NCBI RefSeq assembly: GCF_902652685.1
Contig: NZ_CACRUY010000005.1
Location: forward strand, 62,001-126,000
DNA from: Mycobacterium sp. Marseille-P9652
GTDB taxonomy: Bacteria > Actinomycetota > Actinomycetes > Mycobacteriales > Mycobacteriaceae
Direction of reading: 5' to 3'
Length of the DNA: 64,000 bases
Part shown: positions 25,423-36,898 of the stretch, one piece after another
Numbering within the stretch: the first letter of the stretch is position 1
How the letters are laid out: each line of letters begins with the position of its first letter
Translations under genes and position numbers: made by a program
The notes under the pieces: generated by a model
Databases searched by the model: none
Seen by the model: only the letters and a program-made list of their open reading frames with translations
What the model was told of the DNA's origin: nothing

Positions 25423-26027
25423 GCAGCTCGGACGTCGTGACGCCGAGCGTGGAGCTGGTTCAGGAAAGGCTCGCGCAGGCGATCGCGGTCAAGCAGGAGA
25501 TGCTCGCCGGCGCGTGCCTGGCGCAAACCGTCGACGTCGCGCAGCGGATGCTCGACTCGCTGCGCGCGGGTGGGAAGGTGATCTTCTTCGGCAACGGCGG
25601 GTCGGCCCAGGACGCCGGGCATCTGGCCGCCGAGCTCATGGGCCGCTTCGCCTTCGACCGCCCGGGCCTGGCCGCGTTCAGCCTTCCGGACGCCACCGCG
25701 GCCATGACGGCGATCGGCAACGACTACTCCTACGACGAGGTGTTCGCCCGCCAGGTGCTGGCCGCCGGCCGCCCCGGCGACGTCGTCGTCGGGCTCACCA
25801 CGTCGGGCAACTCGCCCAACGTCGTGCGGGCGCTCGAGGCGGCCGGCCGGGCCGGCATGACCACGGTGGCCCTGACCGGTGCGCGCGGCGGCAAGGTGGC
25901 CGACGTCGCCGAGATCTGTATCCGGGTGCCCAGTGAGGACACCGGGCGAATCCAGGAAGCCTGCCTGCACCTGGGCCATTCGATGTGCGAGATGGTCGAG
26001 GCGGCCCTGTTCCCGCGACCGTCGTAA
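25419..26027 (+). CDS. gmhA: Sedoheptulose-7-phosphate isomerase
   Basis: This protein of about 202 residues has a SIS fold and converts sedoheptulose-7-phosphate to D-glycero-D-manno-heptose-7-phosphate, the first step of the heptose pathway. The signatures GGKVIFFGNGGSAQDAGHLA and VVVGLTTSGNSPNVVRAL bind the phosphate, and TGRIQEACLHLGHSMCEMVE carries the conserved Glu/His. Two starts are possible: ATG at 25419, coupled to hddA by ATGA and used here, or ATG at 25410, with AAGGG nine bases upstream and three extra residues. The next gene starts immediately after the TAA. Confidence 0.9.
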   Translation: MSSSDVVTPSVELVQERLAQAIAVKQEMLAGACLAQTVDVAQRMLDSLRAGGKVIFFGNGGSAQDAGHLAAELMGRFAFDRPGLAAFSLPDATAAMTAIGNDYSYDEVFARQVLAAGRPGDVVVGLTTSGNSPNVVRALEAAGRAGMTTVALTGARGGKVADVAEICIRVPSEDTGRIQEACLHLGHSMCEMVEAALFPRPS

Positions 26028-26559
26028 ATGGCGCCTCTCGCCCTGCGCGGGGTGAGCACCGTCTTCCTCGACCGGGACGGGACCATCAACGTCAAGGCCC
26101 CCGAAGGCGAGTACATCCGGTCACCGGAGGAAATGGTCCTCCTGCCCGGGGCGGCCGGGGCGGTGGCCGCCCTGAACGCCGCCGGCCTGCGCACGATCCT
26201 GATCACCAACCAGCGGTGGCTTTCTCAACCGTCCGCGGACCCGGCCCGCTACGCCGCCACCCACGATCGCCTGGCGGAACTCCTCGCCACAGAGGGCGCG
26301 CGACTCGACGCGGCCTACCACTGTCCCCATGCGGCGGACAGCTGCGACTGCCGCAAGCCGCTGGCCGGCATGTTGCTGCGCGCTGCGGCCGAACACGGCG
26401 TGGACCTCGGCCGCTCGGTGATGATCGGCGACAGCCCCGCCGACGTGGCGGCGGGCCGGGCGGCCGGGGCGGCGACCATCCTGCTGGGCCCGGCCGGCAC
26501 GCCGACCGACGGGGCCGACTTCGTGGTCCCAGACCTCGCCGCCGCCGCGCGACTGATCC

Positions 26560-26588
<29 letters not shown>
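26028..26588 (+). CDS. gmhB: D-glycero-D-manno-heptose-1,7-bisphosphate 7-phosphatase
   Basis: This 186-residue HAD-family phosphatase has motif I VFLDRDGTINVKAPEGEYIR with the nucleophile and acid Asp pair, motif II ILITNQRW and motif IV MIGDSPADVAAG. A zinc knuckle CPHAADSCDCRKP, of the type seen in GmhB/HisB-N, is also intact. It removes the 7-phosphate from heptose-1,7-bisphosphate. It directly abuts gmhA with no gap. Its 3' end overlaps the convergent WecG-type gene by 29 bases. Confidence 0.9.
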
Positions 26589-28563
<1,975 letters not shown>

Positions 28564-28583
28564 GCCGGCGGGAGGACCGACGA

Positions 28584-29258
28584 ATGCGGCCGTTCGGGGC
28601 TGGTTTCGCGGCGTGCCTGGCGCTGGCCGCATGCACGCACGCGCCCGCACCCGCGCGGCCGTCGCCCGCGTCGAAATCGCCGCGCGCGCAGCACGTTGCC
28701 GTCAACCCGGCGCGGATCAAGCGCGTCGTCGGCGACATGCCGCCCGGCTACGAGGTGACCACCGGCGTGCCGGACGCCGCATCGCCGACGGTGATCTGGA
28801 GCCTGCCGGGCGCGGCGGCCACCCCGCCGCAGTGCGCCGCGCTCGCCGACCCGGGCGACGGCCGTGGGCACTCCGCCCAGGGCGTGTCCGCCTCGGGCGC
28901 GGGCGGCATCGTCCACGCGGTCGTCGTGGCCGTGCCCGCGCCGGCGCAACTGGACCGCGACCTACTCCCGGCGTGCGGTCAGTGGTCGATGGCCGCCGGG
29001 CGCACCACCGCCGATGTCCGCCTCGTCGACGCCCCGCACGTCGACGACGCGGACACCGTGGGCATGGTGGCCGAGATCAGGTCATCGGTCGAATCGGGCA
29101 CCGAAATCGGCTCGCGCACATGGACATTCGTCGCCTACCTGGGTGACTACTACGCCTTCACGACGCTGACCACCGACCCGGGGTCGGCGCTGCCCGCGCT
29201 GCCGGCGAGCTACGCCGCCGACTTGCTCGTCAAAACGGTGTCCACGTTGCGCGGCTGA
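28584..29258 (+). CDS. DUF5642-type lipoprotein (Rv0999-like)
   Basis: This 224-residue protein has a lipoprotein signal peptide MRPFGAGFAACLALAAC, with lipobox LAAC and lipidation Cys17, followed by a Pro/Ser-rich linker. The globular part includes RVVGDMPPGYEVTTGVPDA and PPQCAALADP, resembling mycobacterial DUF5642 exported proteins. Function is unknown. GGAGGA lies about eight bases before the ATG. A related lipoprotein follows 27 bases later, and both end with a similar YAADLLVKTVSTLR / LARDLLVKAVSAVR helix, so they are a diverged tandem pair. Confidence 0.75.
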   Translation: MRPFGAGFAACLALAACTHAPAPARPSPASKSPRAQHVAVNPARIKRVVGDMPPGYEVTTGVPDAASPTVIWSLPGAAATPPQCAALADPGDGRGHSAQGVSASGAGGIVHAVVVAVPAPAQLDRDLLPACGQWSMAAGRTTADVRLVDAPHVDDADTVGMVAEIRSSVESGTEIGSRTWTFVAYLGDYYAFTTLTTDPGSALPALPASYAADLLVKTVSTLRG

Positions 29259-29285
29259 GCCCCCGCCTTGGGTAGATTGGCCACG

Positions 29286-29939
29286 ATGTTCAAGCTGCCG
29301 CTCGCGCTCGCGTCCGTGTGCGCGCTCGCCGGCTGCTCGTCGGGCTCCGATCCCGCGGTGAAGGCCGACATCGCCAAGGTCAGCGAGGTGAAGTCGAGCT
29401 TCGGGCCCGAATTCAAGGTCACCGACACCAGCGAGCGGGCGATCGACCCGAAACTGTTCTCGGCCCGGAAGCTGCCCGACGGGCTCACCTTCGACCCGCC
29501 CAACTGCGGTAAGGCGGCGGTGGGCCCGGACATGCCGCCTGACGTGCAGGGCAACATGGCCGCCGTCTCGGCCGAGGGCAAGGGCAACCGCTTCGTCGTC
29601 ATCGCCGTGGAGACCTCAAAAGCCTTGCCCTTCAACGACCCCGGCAAGGAGTGCGCGAAGATCGCGTTCACCGGAGGGGGGGTCCGCGGCGGCATCGAGG
29701 TGGTCGACGCGCCGCGCATCGACGGGGCGCGCACCCTCGGCGTGCACCGGGTGTTGCAGGCGGTCCTGCCCGGCGGCGCCCGGACCGGCGAACTGTACGA
29801 CTACTCCGCGCAATTCGGGGACTACCAGGTGATCGTGATCGCCAATCCGCTGGTGGTGCCCGACCAGCCCGTCGCCCACGTCGACACCGGGCTGGCGCGC
29901 GACCTGCTCGTCAAGGCCGTGAGCGCGGTCAGGAGTTAG
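29286..29939 (+). CDS. DUF5642-type lipoprotein, second copy
   Basis: This 217-residue exported protein has a short signal MFKLPLALASVCALAGC, lipobox LAGC, and Cys17 for lipid attachment. The mature part starts SSGSDPAVKADIAKVSEVKS and contains PPNCGKAAVGPDMP and CAKIAFTGG, a probable disulfide pair. It ends VAHVDTGLARDLLVKAVSAV, similar to the previous lipoprotein. Its role is unknown; surface exposure is likely. The stop is immediately next to the convergent AlkB-like gene. Confidence 0.75.
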   Translation: MFKLPLALASVCALAGCSSGSDPAVKADIAKVSEVKSSFGPEFKVTDTSERAIDPKLFSARKLPDGLTFDPPNCGKAAVGPDMPPDVQGNMAAVSAEGKGNRFVVIAVETSKALPFNDPGKECAKIAFTGGGVRGGIEVVDAPRIDGARTLGVHRVLQAVLPGGARTGELYDYSAQFGDYQVIVIANPLVVPDQPVAHVDTGLARDLLVKAVSAVRS

Positions 29940-30545
29940 CTAACGCACGCCGCGGGGCCGGAATTGGATGCTGACGCGCGGCCCCGTCGGCGCCGACGTC
30001 TTGGGCACCGAGTGCTCCCAGGTGCGCTGGCACGACCCGCCCATCACCAGCAGGTCGCCGTGCGCCTGCGGCAACCGCAACGACGGCCCACCGCCCCGCC
30101 GCCTCATCGCGAAAGTGCGTGTGGCGCCGAGGCTGACGATCGCGACCATGGTGTCCTCGGTGCTGCTGCGGCCGATCGTGTCGCCGTGCCAGGCCACGCT
30201 GTCCGATCCGTCGCGGTAGCAGCACAACCCGACCGTGGTGAACGGCTCACCGAGCTCGCCGGCGTAGATGTCGTTGAGCCGCCGGCGCAGCCGCGCCAGC
30301 ATCGGGTGCGGTGGCTCCTCGACCGTCAGGTCGTGGAAGCTGACCAGCCTGGGCACGTCGACCACGCGGTCGTACATCTGGCGACGCTCGGCCCGCCAGG
30401 GCACCTGCTGCAGCAGCGCCTCGAGCAGCTCGTCGGCGCACGTCAGCCAGCCGGCGCGCATCTCGACGAAGGCGCCGTCGCCGAGCTGCCTGCGCTCGGT
30501 GTGCTGGAAGAGGGAGCCCTGGACCGCGATCTCCACGCCACCCAC
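29940..30545 (-). CDS. AlkB-like Fe(II)/2-oxoglutarate dioxygenase (Rv1000c homolog)
   Basis: This protein of about 201 residues has the dioxygenase fold of AlkB. The iron ligands are His and Asp in [10 protein letters not shown] and His in RTWEHSVPK, and RVSIQFRPR carries the 2-oxoglutarate-binding arginines. The family repairs alkylated bases in DNA or RNA. The start is taken as GTG at 30545; another GTG at 30536 is possible. It is divergent from arcA across only 58 bases, so their promoters overlap. Confidence 0.83.
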   Translation of the reverse strand: MGGVEIAVQGSLFQHTERRQLGDGAFVEMRAGWLTCADELLEALLQQVPWRAERRQMYDRVVDVPRLVSFHDLTVEEPPHPMLARLRRRLNDIYAGELGEPFTTVGLCCYRDGSDSVAWHGDTIGRSSTEDTMVAIVSLGATRTFAMRRRGGGPSLRLPQAHGDLLVMGGSCQRTWEHSVPKTSAPTGPRVSIQFRPRGVR

Positions 30546-30603
30546 CTTATCGCACACTCGTTCGATCCCCGGGCCGGCGGAGCGAGCCGCTACGGTTTGT
30601 CGT

Positions 30604-31815
30604 GTGGGTGTCGTCGAGCTGAGCACCAATTCCGAAGTGGGCGCGCTGCGCGTCGTGATCCTGCATCGCCCCGGCGCCGAGTTGCGCCGACTGCATCCGC
30701 GCAACGTGGATCAGCTGCTGTTCGACGGGCTGCCCTGGGTCGCCCGCGCGCAGGAGGAACACGACCAGTTCGCCGAGCTGCTGCGGTCGCGCGGCGTCGA
30801 GGTGCTGCTGCTGGCGGACCTGCTGACCGAGGCGCTCAACCACAGCGGGGCCGCCCGCATGCAGGGCGTCGCCGCCGCGGTCGACGCGCGTCGGCTGGGA
30901 GTGCCGCTGGCGCAGGAACTCTCGGCCTACCTGCGGAGCCTGGAGCCGGGCAGGCTCGCCGAGGTGCTGATGGCCGGCATGACGTTCAACGAGCTGCCGG
31001 CCGACACGCGCACCGACGTGTCCCTGGTGCTGCGCATGCACCACGGGGCGGATTTCGTCATCGAACCGCTGCCCAACCTGGTGTTCACCCGCGACTCGTC
31101 GATATGGATCGGCCCGCGGGTGGTGATCCCGACGCTGGCGCTGCGGGCCCGTGCCCGCGAGGCGTCGCTGACCGACCTGATCTACGCGCACCACCCGCGG
31201 TTCACCGGGGTGCGCCGCGCGTACGAGTCGCGGACCGCCCCCGTCGAGGGCGGTGACGTGCTGCTGCTGGCTCCGGGCGTCGTGGCCGTCGGCGTGGGGG
31301 AGCGGACGACGCCGGCCGGCGCGGAGGCGTTGGCGCGCAGCTTGTTTGACGACGACCTCGCGCACACGGTGCTGGCCGTGCCCATCGCGCAGCGGCGGGC
31401 GCAGATGCACCTGGACACGGTGTGCACGATGGTCGACGTCGACACCGTGGTGATGTACGCCAACGTCGTCGACACGCTCTCCGCGTTCACGATCCAGCGC
31501 ACGCCCGACGGCGTGACCATCGGCGACGAGGCGCCCTTCCGCGAGGCGGCGGCCAGGGCGATGGGGATCGACAAGTTGCGGGTGATCGACACCGGCCTGG
31601 ATCCGCTGGTCGCCGAGCGCGAGCAATGGGACGACGGCAACAACACGCTCGCGCTGTCGCCGGGCGTCGTCGTCGCCTACGAGCGCAACGTGCAGACCAA
31701 TGCGCGCCTCGAGGACGCCGGCATCGAAGTGCTGACGATCGCGGGGTCCGAACTGGGGACGGGTCGCGGCGGACCCCGCTGCATGTCGTGTCCCGTCGCC
31801 CGCGACGCCGTGTAG
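30604..31815 (+). CDS. arcA: Arginine deiminase
   Basis: This 403-residue enzyme hydrolyses arginine to citrulline and ammonia. The catalytic residues are visible: Asp in [11 protein letters not shown], Glu in [12 protein letters not shown], His in [11 protein letters not shown], and the nucleophile Cys near the end in [15 protein letters not shown]. The sequence is very close to M. tuberculosis Rv1001. The start is a GTG. No arcB, arcC or arcD is adjacent, so a complete ADI pathway is not encoded here; a role in pH or arginine balance is an inference. Confidence 0.95.
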   Translation: MGVVELSTNSEVGALRVVILHRPGAELRRLHPRNVDQLLFDGLPWVARAQEEHDQFAELLRSRGVEVLLLADLLTEALNHSGAARMQGVAAAVDARRLGVPLAQELSAYLRSLEPGRLAEVLMAGMTFNELPADTRTDVSLVLRMHHGADFVIEPLPNLVFTRDSSIWIGPRVVIPTLALRARAREASLTDLIYAHHPRFTGVRRAYESRTAPVEGGDVLLLAPGVVAVGVGERTTPAGAEALARSLFDDDLAHTVLAVPIAQRRAQMHLDTVCTMVDVDTVVMYANVVDTLSAFTIQRTPDGVTIGDEAPFREAAARAMGIDKLRVIDTGLDPLVAEREQWDDGNNTLALSPGVVVAYERNVQTNARLEDAGIEVLTIAGSELGTGRGGPRCMSCPVARDAV

Positions 31816-31924
31816 CGTCGGCTCGCCGAGTCTGCAGTGGTGGCATCGATCCTGCGCTCAGCGCGGACAAATGGGCGTTTGACGCGCACTGGATGCAGTC
31901 TCGATGAGACGAGATGAGAAGAAC

Positions 31925-33484
31925 TCAACGCCAGCTGGGCAGCCAGATCTCCATGTTCCACGTCTCCTGCGAAATGGGCAGACCGGTGAGGACGGGATAC
32001 AACCACGCGAAGTTCGTCACCACCAACGCGACGTAGCAGGACACGGCGATCAGCCCCAGCGTGCGGCGCTCCCGGCCTTGCCCACGCGCGAAGAGGATGT
32101 CGCCGCAGATCAAGGCGATGGCCATGGTCAGAAAGGGCCCCATTGTCGCCGCGTAGAAGAAGTACATCTGCCGGTCGATGTCGGCGAACCAGGGCAGCCA
32201 CCCGGCGCAATACCCGGTCAGGACCACCGCGTAGCGCCAGTCGCGCCGCACCAGCATGCGCCACGCCGAGTACAGCAGCACCGGAACGGCCAGCCACCAC
32301 ATCGCCGGAGTGCCGACCATCATCTCGGCCTTGACGCACGACTGAGCGCCGCAACCCGGCACGTTCTGCTGGTCGATGGCGTAGAGCACCGGCCGCAACG
32401 ACATCGGCCAGCTCCAGGGCTTGGATTCCCAAGGGTGGTAGTTGCCGGCGGAATTCGTCAGTCCCGCATGGAATTCGAACGCCTTGGCGGTGTAGTGCCA
32501 CAGCGAGCGGATCGCGTCGGGCACGGGGACCAACGAGTGCGGGCCGATCGACTGGCCCACCTCGTGCCTGTCGATGGCGGTCTCCGACGCGAACCACGGC
32601 GCGTAGCTGGCGAGGTAGACCCCCAGGGGGATCAGCGCGAGCGCGTACGCGGTGGGGAGCAGGTCGCGCCGCAGCACACCCAGCCACGGCCGGGTGACCT
32701 GGTACTGCCGCCGCGCCGCCAGGTCGAACGCCAACGACATGGCGCCGAAGAACACCACGAAGTACAGCCCGGACCACTTTGTGCCGCAAGCCAATCCGAG
32801 CATCAGTCCCGCGAGGAAGCGCCACCAGCGCACACCGAGCCGCGGACCCCAGACGGTGTCGGCGTTGCGGCCCTCCATCAGGGCGACGTGCAGGCGTAGA
32901 CGCACCTGGTCGCGGTCAACGATCAACGCGCCGAAGGCGGCGACCACGAAAAAGGTGAGGATGCCGTCGAGCAACGCCGTCCGGGCCGCGACGAAGCTCA
33001 CGCCGTCGCAGATGACCAGCACGCCGGCGATCGCGCCGACCAGCGTCGAGCGGCTGATCCGCCGCACGATCCGCATCACCAGCGTCACCAGCACCACGCC
33101 CAGCAGCGCGCCGGTGAATCGCCAGCCGACCCCGTCGTAGCCGAAGATCGCCTCGCCGACGGCGATCAGCTGTTTGCCGACGGGCGGGTGGACGACCAGG
33201 CCGAAGCCGGGGTTGTCCTCCACGCCGTGGTTGTGCAGCACCTGCCAGGCCTGCGGGGCGTAGTGCTTCTCGTCGAAGATCGGCGTGCCGGCGTCGGTCG
33301 GCGAGCCGAGGTTCAAGAACCGCGTCACGGCGGCCAGCAGCGTGATCACGCCGGTGACGACCCAGCCCCGGATGGTGTCCGTGGGCCCGAAGTCCGGCAC
33401 GGGGACGAGCGGTCCCGGCGTGACGACGGGGACGACGCGCTCCTCCTCGTGGGCGACGGAGGCTTCGCGGGGCGGGGCGGACAT
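31925..33484 (-). CDS. pmt: Dolichyl-phosphate-mannose protein O-mannosyltransferase
   Basis: This 519-residue multi-spanning GT39 enzyme (Rv1002c family) mannosylates Ser/Thr of secreted proteins using polyprenyl-phospho-mannose during Sec export. The first periplasmic loop holds TPIFDEKHYAPQAW with the essential Asp-Glu pair and VVHPPVGKQLIAVGE. About ten hydrophobic helices follow, with YRYAVVLTGYCAGWLPWFAD-type loops near the C-terminus. The start at 33484 (MSAPPREAS) is preferred for length. A further ATG at 33511 would overlap the divergent rsmI start codon. Confidence 0.93.
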   Translation of the reverse strand: MSAPPREASVAHEEERVVPVVTPGPLVPVPDFGPTDTIRGWVVTGVITLLAAVTRFLNLGSPTDAGTPIFDEKHYAPQAWQVLHNHGVEDNPGFGLVVHPPVGKQLIAVGEAIFGYDGVGWRFTGALLGVVLVTLVMRIVRRISRSTLVGAIAGVLVICDGVSFVAARTALLDGILTFFVVAAFGALIVDRDQVRLRLHVALMEGRNADTVWGPRLGVRWWRFLAGLMLGLACGTKWSGLYFVVFFGAMSLAFDLAARRQYQVTRPWLGVLRRDLLPTAYALALIPLGVYLASYAPWFASETAIDRHEVGQSIGPHSLVPVPDAIRSLWHYTAKAFEFHAGLTNSAGNYHPWESKPWSWPMSLRPVLYAIDQQNVPGCGAQSCVKAEMMVGTPAMWWLAVPVLLYSAWRMLVRRDWRYAVVLTGYCAGWLPWFADIDRQMYFFYAATMGPFLTMAIALICGDILFARGQGRERRTLGLIAVSCYVALVVTNFAWLYPVLTGLPISQETWNMEIWLPSWR

Positions 33485-33509
33485 CGGTGTCGATCGTAGG
33501 CTGTCCGTC

Positions 33510-34346
33510 ATGACCTCCGGTCGCCTATTGCTGGCCGCGACCCCGTTGGGCCAGCCGGCGGACGCATCACCGCGCCTCGTTGACGCCCTGACGCGCGCCG
33601 ACGTGGTGGCCGCCGAGGACACCCGCCGGATCCGGACGCTGGCCCGCGCGCTCGAGGTGCGGATCACCGGCCGGGTGGTCAGCCTGTTCGATCGGGTCGA
33701 GTCGGCGCGGGTGGATCCCCTGATCGAGGCGATCCACGCCGGGGCGACGGTGCTGGTGGTCAGCGATGCCGGCATGCCGTTGATCAGCGACCCGGGCTAC
33801 CGGCTGGTGGCGGCGTGCGTGGACGCCGGTCTGCCGGTGCAGTGCCTGCCCGGTCCGTCGGCGGTGACGACGGCGCTCGCGGTGTCGGGCCTGCCGTCGG
33901 AGCGGTTCTGCTTCGAGGGGTTCGCGCCGCGGAAGAAGTCGGCGCGTCGCACCTGGCTCGCCGCCCTGGCTGACGAGCCGCGGACGTGCGTGTTCTTCGA
34001 GTCGCCGCGCCGGTTGCCCGCGTGCCTGCGGGACGCCGCCGAGCAGCTCGGCGGTTCGCGCCGGGCCGCAGTCTGCCGCGAGTTGACCAAGGTGCACGAG
34101 GAGGTGGTGCGCGGTTCGCTGGACGAGCTCGCCGCCTGGGCGGCCGACGGCGTGCTCGGCGAGGTCACCGTGGTGCTGGCGGGGGCGACCCCGCGCGCCG
34201 ACGTTCCGTCGCTGGTCGCGAAGGTGCAGCATCTCGTCGACGCGGGCGCCCGCGTCAAGGACGCGTGCGGCGAGGTGGCCGCGGCGAACCCGGGCGTGCG
34301 GACGCGGGAACTCTACGAGGCGGTCCTGCAGTCGCGCAGGGACTGA
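33510..34346 (+). CDS. rsmI: 16S rRNA 2'-O-ribose C1402 methyltransferase RsmI
   Basis: This 278-residue tetrapyrrole-methylase-fold enzyme begins MTSGRLLLAATPLGQPADAS. The usual family motif TPIGN is changed to TPLGQ. VVSDAGMPLISDPGYRLV and LPGPSAVTTALAVSGLP are the SAM-pocket signatures. It methylates C1402 in the decoding centre together with RsmH. The start codon is only 25 bases from that of pmt, which points the other way. M. tuberculosis has the same pair (Rv1003/Rv1002c). Confidence 0.92.
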   Translation: MTSGRLLLAATPLGQPADASPRLVDALTRADVVAAEDTRRIRTLARALEVRITGRVVSLFDRVESARVDPLIEAIHAGATVLVVSDAGMPLISDPGYRLVAACVDAGLPVQCLPGPSAVTTALAVSGLPSERFCFEGFAPRKKSARRTWLAALADEPRTCVFFESPRRLPACLRDAAEQLGGSRRAAVCRELTKVHEEVVRGSLDELAAWAADGVLGEVTVVLAGATPRADVPSLVAKVQHLVDAGARVKDACGEVAAANPGVRTRELYEAVLQSRRD

Positions 34347-34350
34347 GCCG

Positions 34351-35475
34351 TTACAGGTGCGGCAGGCCCGGAATCGGCGGCGGTCCGGGCAACGCCGACA
34401 GCGGCGGCGGTCCCGGCAGCGGCGGCAACGCGGGCAGCGGGGGCGGTCCCGGCAGCGGCGGCAGACCGGCCGGCAGCGCCGGCAACGCGGGTAGCGCCGG
34501 CAACGGCGGCAGACCGGCCGGCAGTGCCGGCAACGCGGGCAGCGGCACAGCTCCCGGCAGCGGGGGCAGGCCCGCCGGAAGCCCGGCCGCGGGCAACGAG
34601 CCGATCAACGGCAGCGCCAACGCGGCGAGCGTCGCGGGGTCGACACCCGGCAAGCCCGGCAGCGCGGGCATGCCCGGTAGCGAGGGGAGGCCGATCGCGG
34701 GCAGGCTCGGTAGCGCGGGAAGGCCGACCGCCGCGGGGAGGCCCGGTATCGAAGGGAGCCCCATCGCGGGGATGGCCGGCAGTGCGGGCATCGCGAACCC
34801 GGGGAGCGCCGCGGCGGGCACTCCGGGGAGGCCGGGAATCCCTGGCAGCGTCGGCAGGGTGACGCCCGGAAGGCCGAGGTTCTTCGGCAGGAAGCCGATC
34901 TGCTGCAGGTAGGCGATCGCGATCGCGGCGCTGGTGACGGTGCCCACGGCGGCGCTCGCCACGCCGACGACGCTGCCGCCCACGCCGACGACGCCGTTGA
35001 CGACCGAGTAGGCGGCGTTTATCCCGTAGGGCGCGGCCATGGCCCCGGCGAGTCCGGGCAGCAGGGTGCCCGGGTCAAGCGGGCCGGAGCTTCCGGTGTC
35101 CGGTACGCCGACGTCCGGCAGGGCGGGCAGGGTCGCGCCCTGGCCGCCCGCGGCCGGGGCGCCACCGCCGCCGCCACCGCCACCCACGAATCCGGGGCTC
35201 GTGCCCGCTCCGGCCGCCGCTGCCGCGTCGGCGCCGGGAGCCGCAGGTCCGGGCGGTGTCACGTTGGACGCGTCGGAGAATCCCGGCTGCGTTCCCGCGT
35301 CGGGGGCGGCCTTGGGTGCCTCGGGCATCAGGACCGAGTCGACACGCTCGCATTTTGCGCCGATTCCGCACGATCCCGAGGTCGGGATCGGCGTGCTGAC
35401 CGAGGTCAGCGGCGTCACCGCCAGCGTCCCACCGAGCAGGGCGGATGCCGCGGCGCCCAGGAGAGCGATTCTCAT
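34351..35475 (-). CDS. Secreted low-complexity Pro-Leu repeat protein (Rv1004c position)
   Basis: This 374-residue protein has a signal peptide MRIALLGAAASALLGGTLAV and a short cysteine-containing region SGSCGIGAKCERVDSV. A Gly/Ala/Pro linker and a hydrophobic helix (about 150-190, VVNGVVGVGGSVVGVASAAV) follow. The last roughly 170 residues are dominated by LPxLP units such as LPALPALPAGLPPLPALPAL, probably a polyproline-rich rod. No known domain is recognised. The position fits Rv1004c but sequence conservation is uncertain. It is likely exported and anchored at the envelope; Pmt, encoded nearby, may glycosylate such proteins (inference). Confidence 0.7.
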   Translation of the reverse strand: MRIALLGAAASALLGGTLAVTPLTSVSTPIPTSGSCGIGAKCERVDSVLMPEAPKAAPDAGTQPGFSDASNVTPPGPAAPGADAAAAAGAGTSPGFVGGGGGGGGAPAAGGQGATLPALPDVGVPDTGSSGPLDPGTLLPGLAGAMAAPYGINAAYSVVNGVVGVGGSVVGVASAAVGTVTSAAIAIAYLQQIGFLPKNLGLPGVTLPTLPGIPGLPGVPAAALPGFAMPALPAIPAMGLPSIPGLPAAVGLPALPSLPAIGLPSLPGMPALPGLPGVDPATLAALALPLIGSLPAAGLPAGLPPLPGAVPLPALPALPAGLPPLPALPALPALPAGLPPLPGPPPLPALPPLPGPPPLSALPGPPPIPGLPHL

Positions 35476-35610
35476 GACTGAAGCCCCATCTTGCAGTCGA
35501 CACGCGATCGGCGCGGGTCAATGGTCGAAAGCTTAGACGCAACCGGAATGTGATGCGGGTGTAATGCGAAATCCGGGGGCCCTATCCTGCGGTTTCCGGC
35601 GTCAACGCGG

Positions 35611-36864
35611 CTAGCGAGGCGTTCCCGCGGTGGCGATGCACGGCACGTCCACGACGGGGGCGGCCTTGTGCAGACATTCCGCCCACTCGGCGTCGGGCTC
35701 GGAGTCGGCGGTGATGCCCCCGCCGACCCCGAGCACGGCGTTGCCCGTGGCGTCGAATTCGACGGTGCGGATCGCGACATTGAGCTCGGTACCGGCCACC
35801 GGCGAGGCCAATCCCATTGTGCCGCAATAAATTCCGCGCCTCCTAGTCTCCCAGCCCGAAATCAGCTGGCGGGCCCGGGCTTTCGGCGTCCCGGTGACCG
35901 ACGCCGGCGGAAACGTGGCGTCGAGCAGCGCGGACGTCCGCAGCTCGGCGGGAACGCGCGCCGACACCGTCGACACCAGGTGCCACACGCCCGGCGCACG
36001 CCGCACGACCAGCAGTTCGGGCACCGTGACGGTACCGGTCACCGCGACCCGGCCGAGGTCGTTGCGGACCAGGTCCACGATCATGATGTTCTCCGCCACG
36101 TCCTTCGCGGACGCCCGCAGCGCCGACGGCCAGGCGTACAGGGGCAGGGTGCCCTTGATGGGGCTGGAGGTCACCACCGTTCCGTTTCGCCGCAGGAACA
36201 GCTCCGGGGACAGCGACGCGACCGCGCCCCACGGCCCGGCCAGAAAGGCGGCCCGAGCCGGCGACGTGCGGGCGACGCCGTCGACGAAAAAGTCGAGCGG
36301 GGCGCCGTCGACCGTCCCGGCGAACTGCGTGCACACGCACGCCTGATACACCTCGCCGGCGGCGATCGCCTCGAGGCAGGCCAGCACGCCGTCACGGTGC
36401 GCGGCCCGGTCGGCGGTGTCCCAGTCGATCCGGCACTCGCGCGCCGGGACCGGCCGTGCCGCCAGCGCGGCAGCGAGCCACTCCGGCATCGGCGTGCCGG
36501 AAAGGCTTTCGTACCACCAGCATCCGGCGCCGTCGCAGCGCAGCACGCAGTCGGTCCACCCGCCGGCTGCCTCGGGGATCCGGGGCGGTCGCCCGTCGGC
36601 TCCCGGGTCGGGGTAGGACAGGTAACCGATCCAGCCGCCGCCCACCGCTTCCGGACGGGGCGACGGGCGGTCCTGCGGGACCGCGAACGCCTCGCCGACG
36701 GGCACCGGCCGCACCGGCACGCTCGGAGCGATCACCGCCGACGCGCCGAACCACTCGCCCGTCAGCGCGGCGGGTGGCGGCGCGCAGAGCCGCTCGGTGG
36801 CGTCGCCGACGGCGCGCAGCACGCTGGGCGCGGTGCCGAGGTTGCCGAGCCGGTCGATTCGCAC
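35611..36864 (-). CDS. pabB: Aminodeoxychorismate synthase component I
   Basis: This 417-residue chorismate-utilising enzyme aminates chorismate to 4-amino-4-deoxychorismate for folate synthesis. The core motifs are present: GEVYQACVCTQF, SSPIKGTLP with the catalytic Lys, ENIMIVDLVRNDLGRVAV, and FPPASVTGTPKARARQLI. The N-terminal part has WIGYLSYPDPGA. A partner glutaminase (pabA) is elsewhere. The gene lies 34 bases downstream of an ECF sigma factor on the same strand and may be partly cotranscribed with it. Confidence 0.92.
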   Translation of the reverse strand: MRIDRLGNLGTAPSVLRAVGDATERLCAPPPAALTGEWFGASAVIAPSVPVRPVPVGEAFAVPQDRPSPRPEAVGGGWIGYLSYPDPGADGRPPRIPEAAGGWTDCVLRCDGAGCWWYESLSGTPMPEWLAAALAARPVPARECRIDWDTADRAAHRDGVLACLEAIAAGEVYQACVCTQFAGTVDGAPLDFFVDGVARTSPARAAFLAGPWGAVASLSPELFLRRNGTVVTSSPIKGTLPLYAWPSALRASAKDVAENIMIVDLVRNDLGRVAVTGTVTVPELLVVRRAPGVWHLVSTVSARVPAELRTSALLDATFPPASVTGTPKARARQLISGWETRRRGIYCGTMGLASPVAGTELNVAIRTVEFDATGNAVLGVGGGITADSEPDAEWAECLHKAAPVVDVPCIATAGTPR

Positions 36865-36898
36865 CGCCCTAGCTTGGCAGAGCCGGCGAAGGAGATCG

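Noticed and set aside
30604-31815. Complete arginine deiminase (arc) operon
   Set aside because: Only arcA is present; no carbamoyltransferase, carbamate kinase or antiporter gene is adjacent.
34351-35475. Repeats in the Pro-Leu protein as a CRISPR or DNA repeat array
   Set aside because: The repeats are in-frame codons for LPxLP of varying length without fixed spacers. No CRISPR array or cas gene is visible anywhere.
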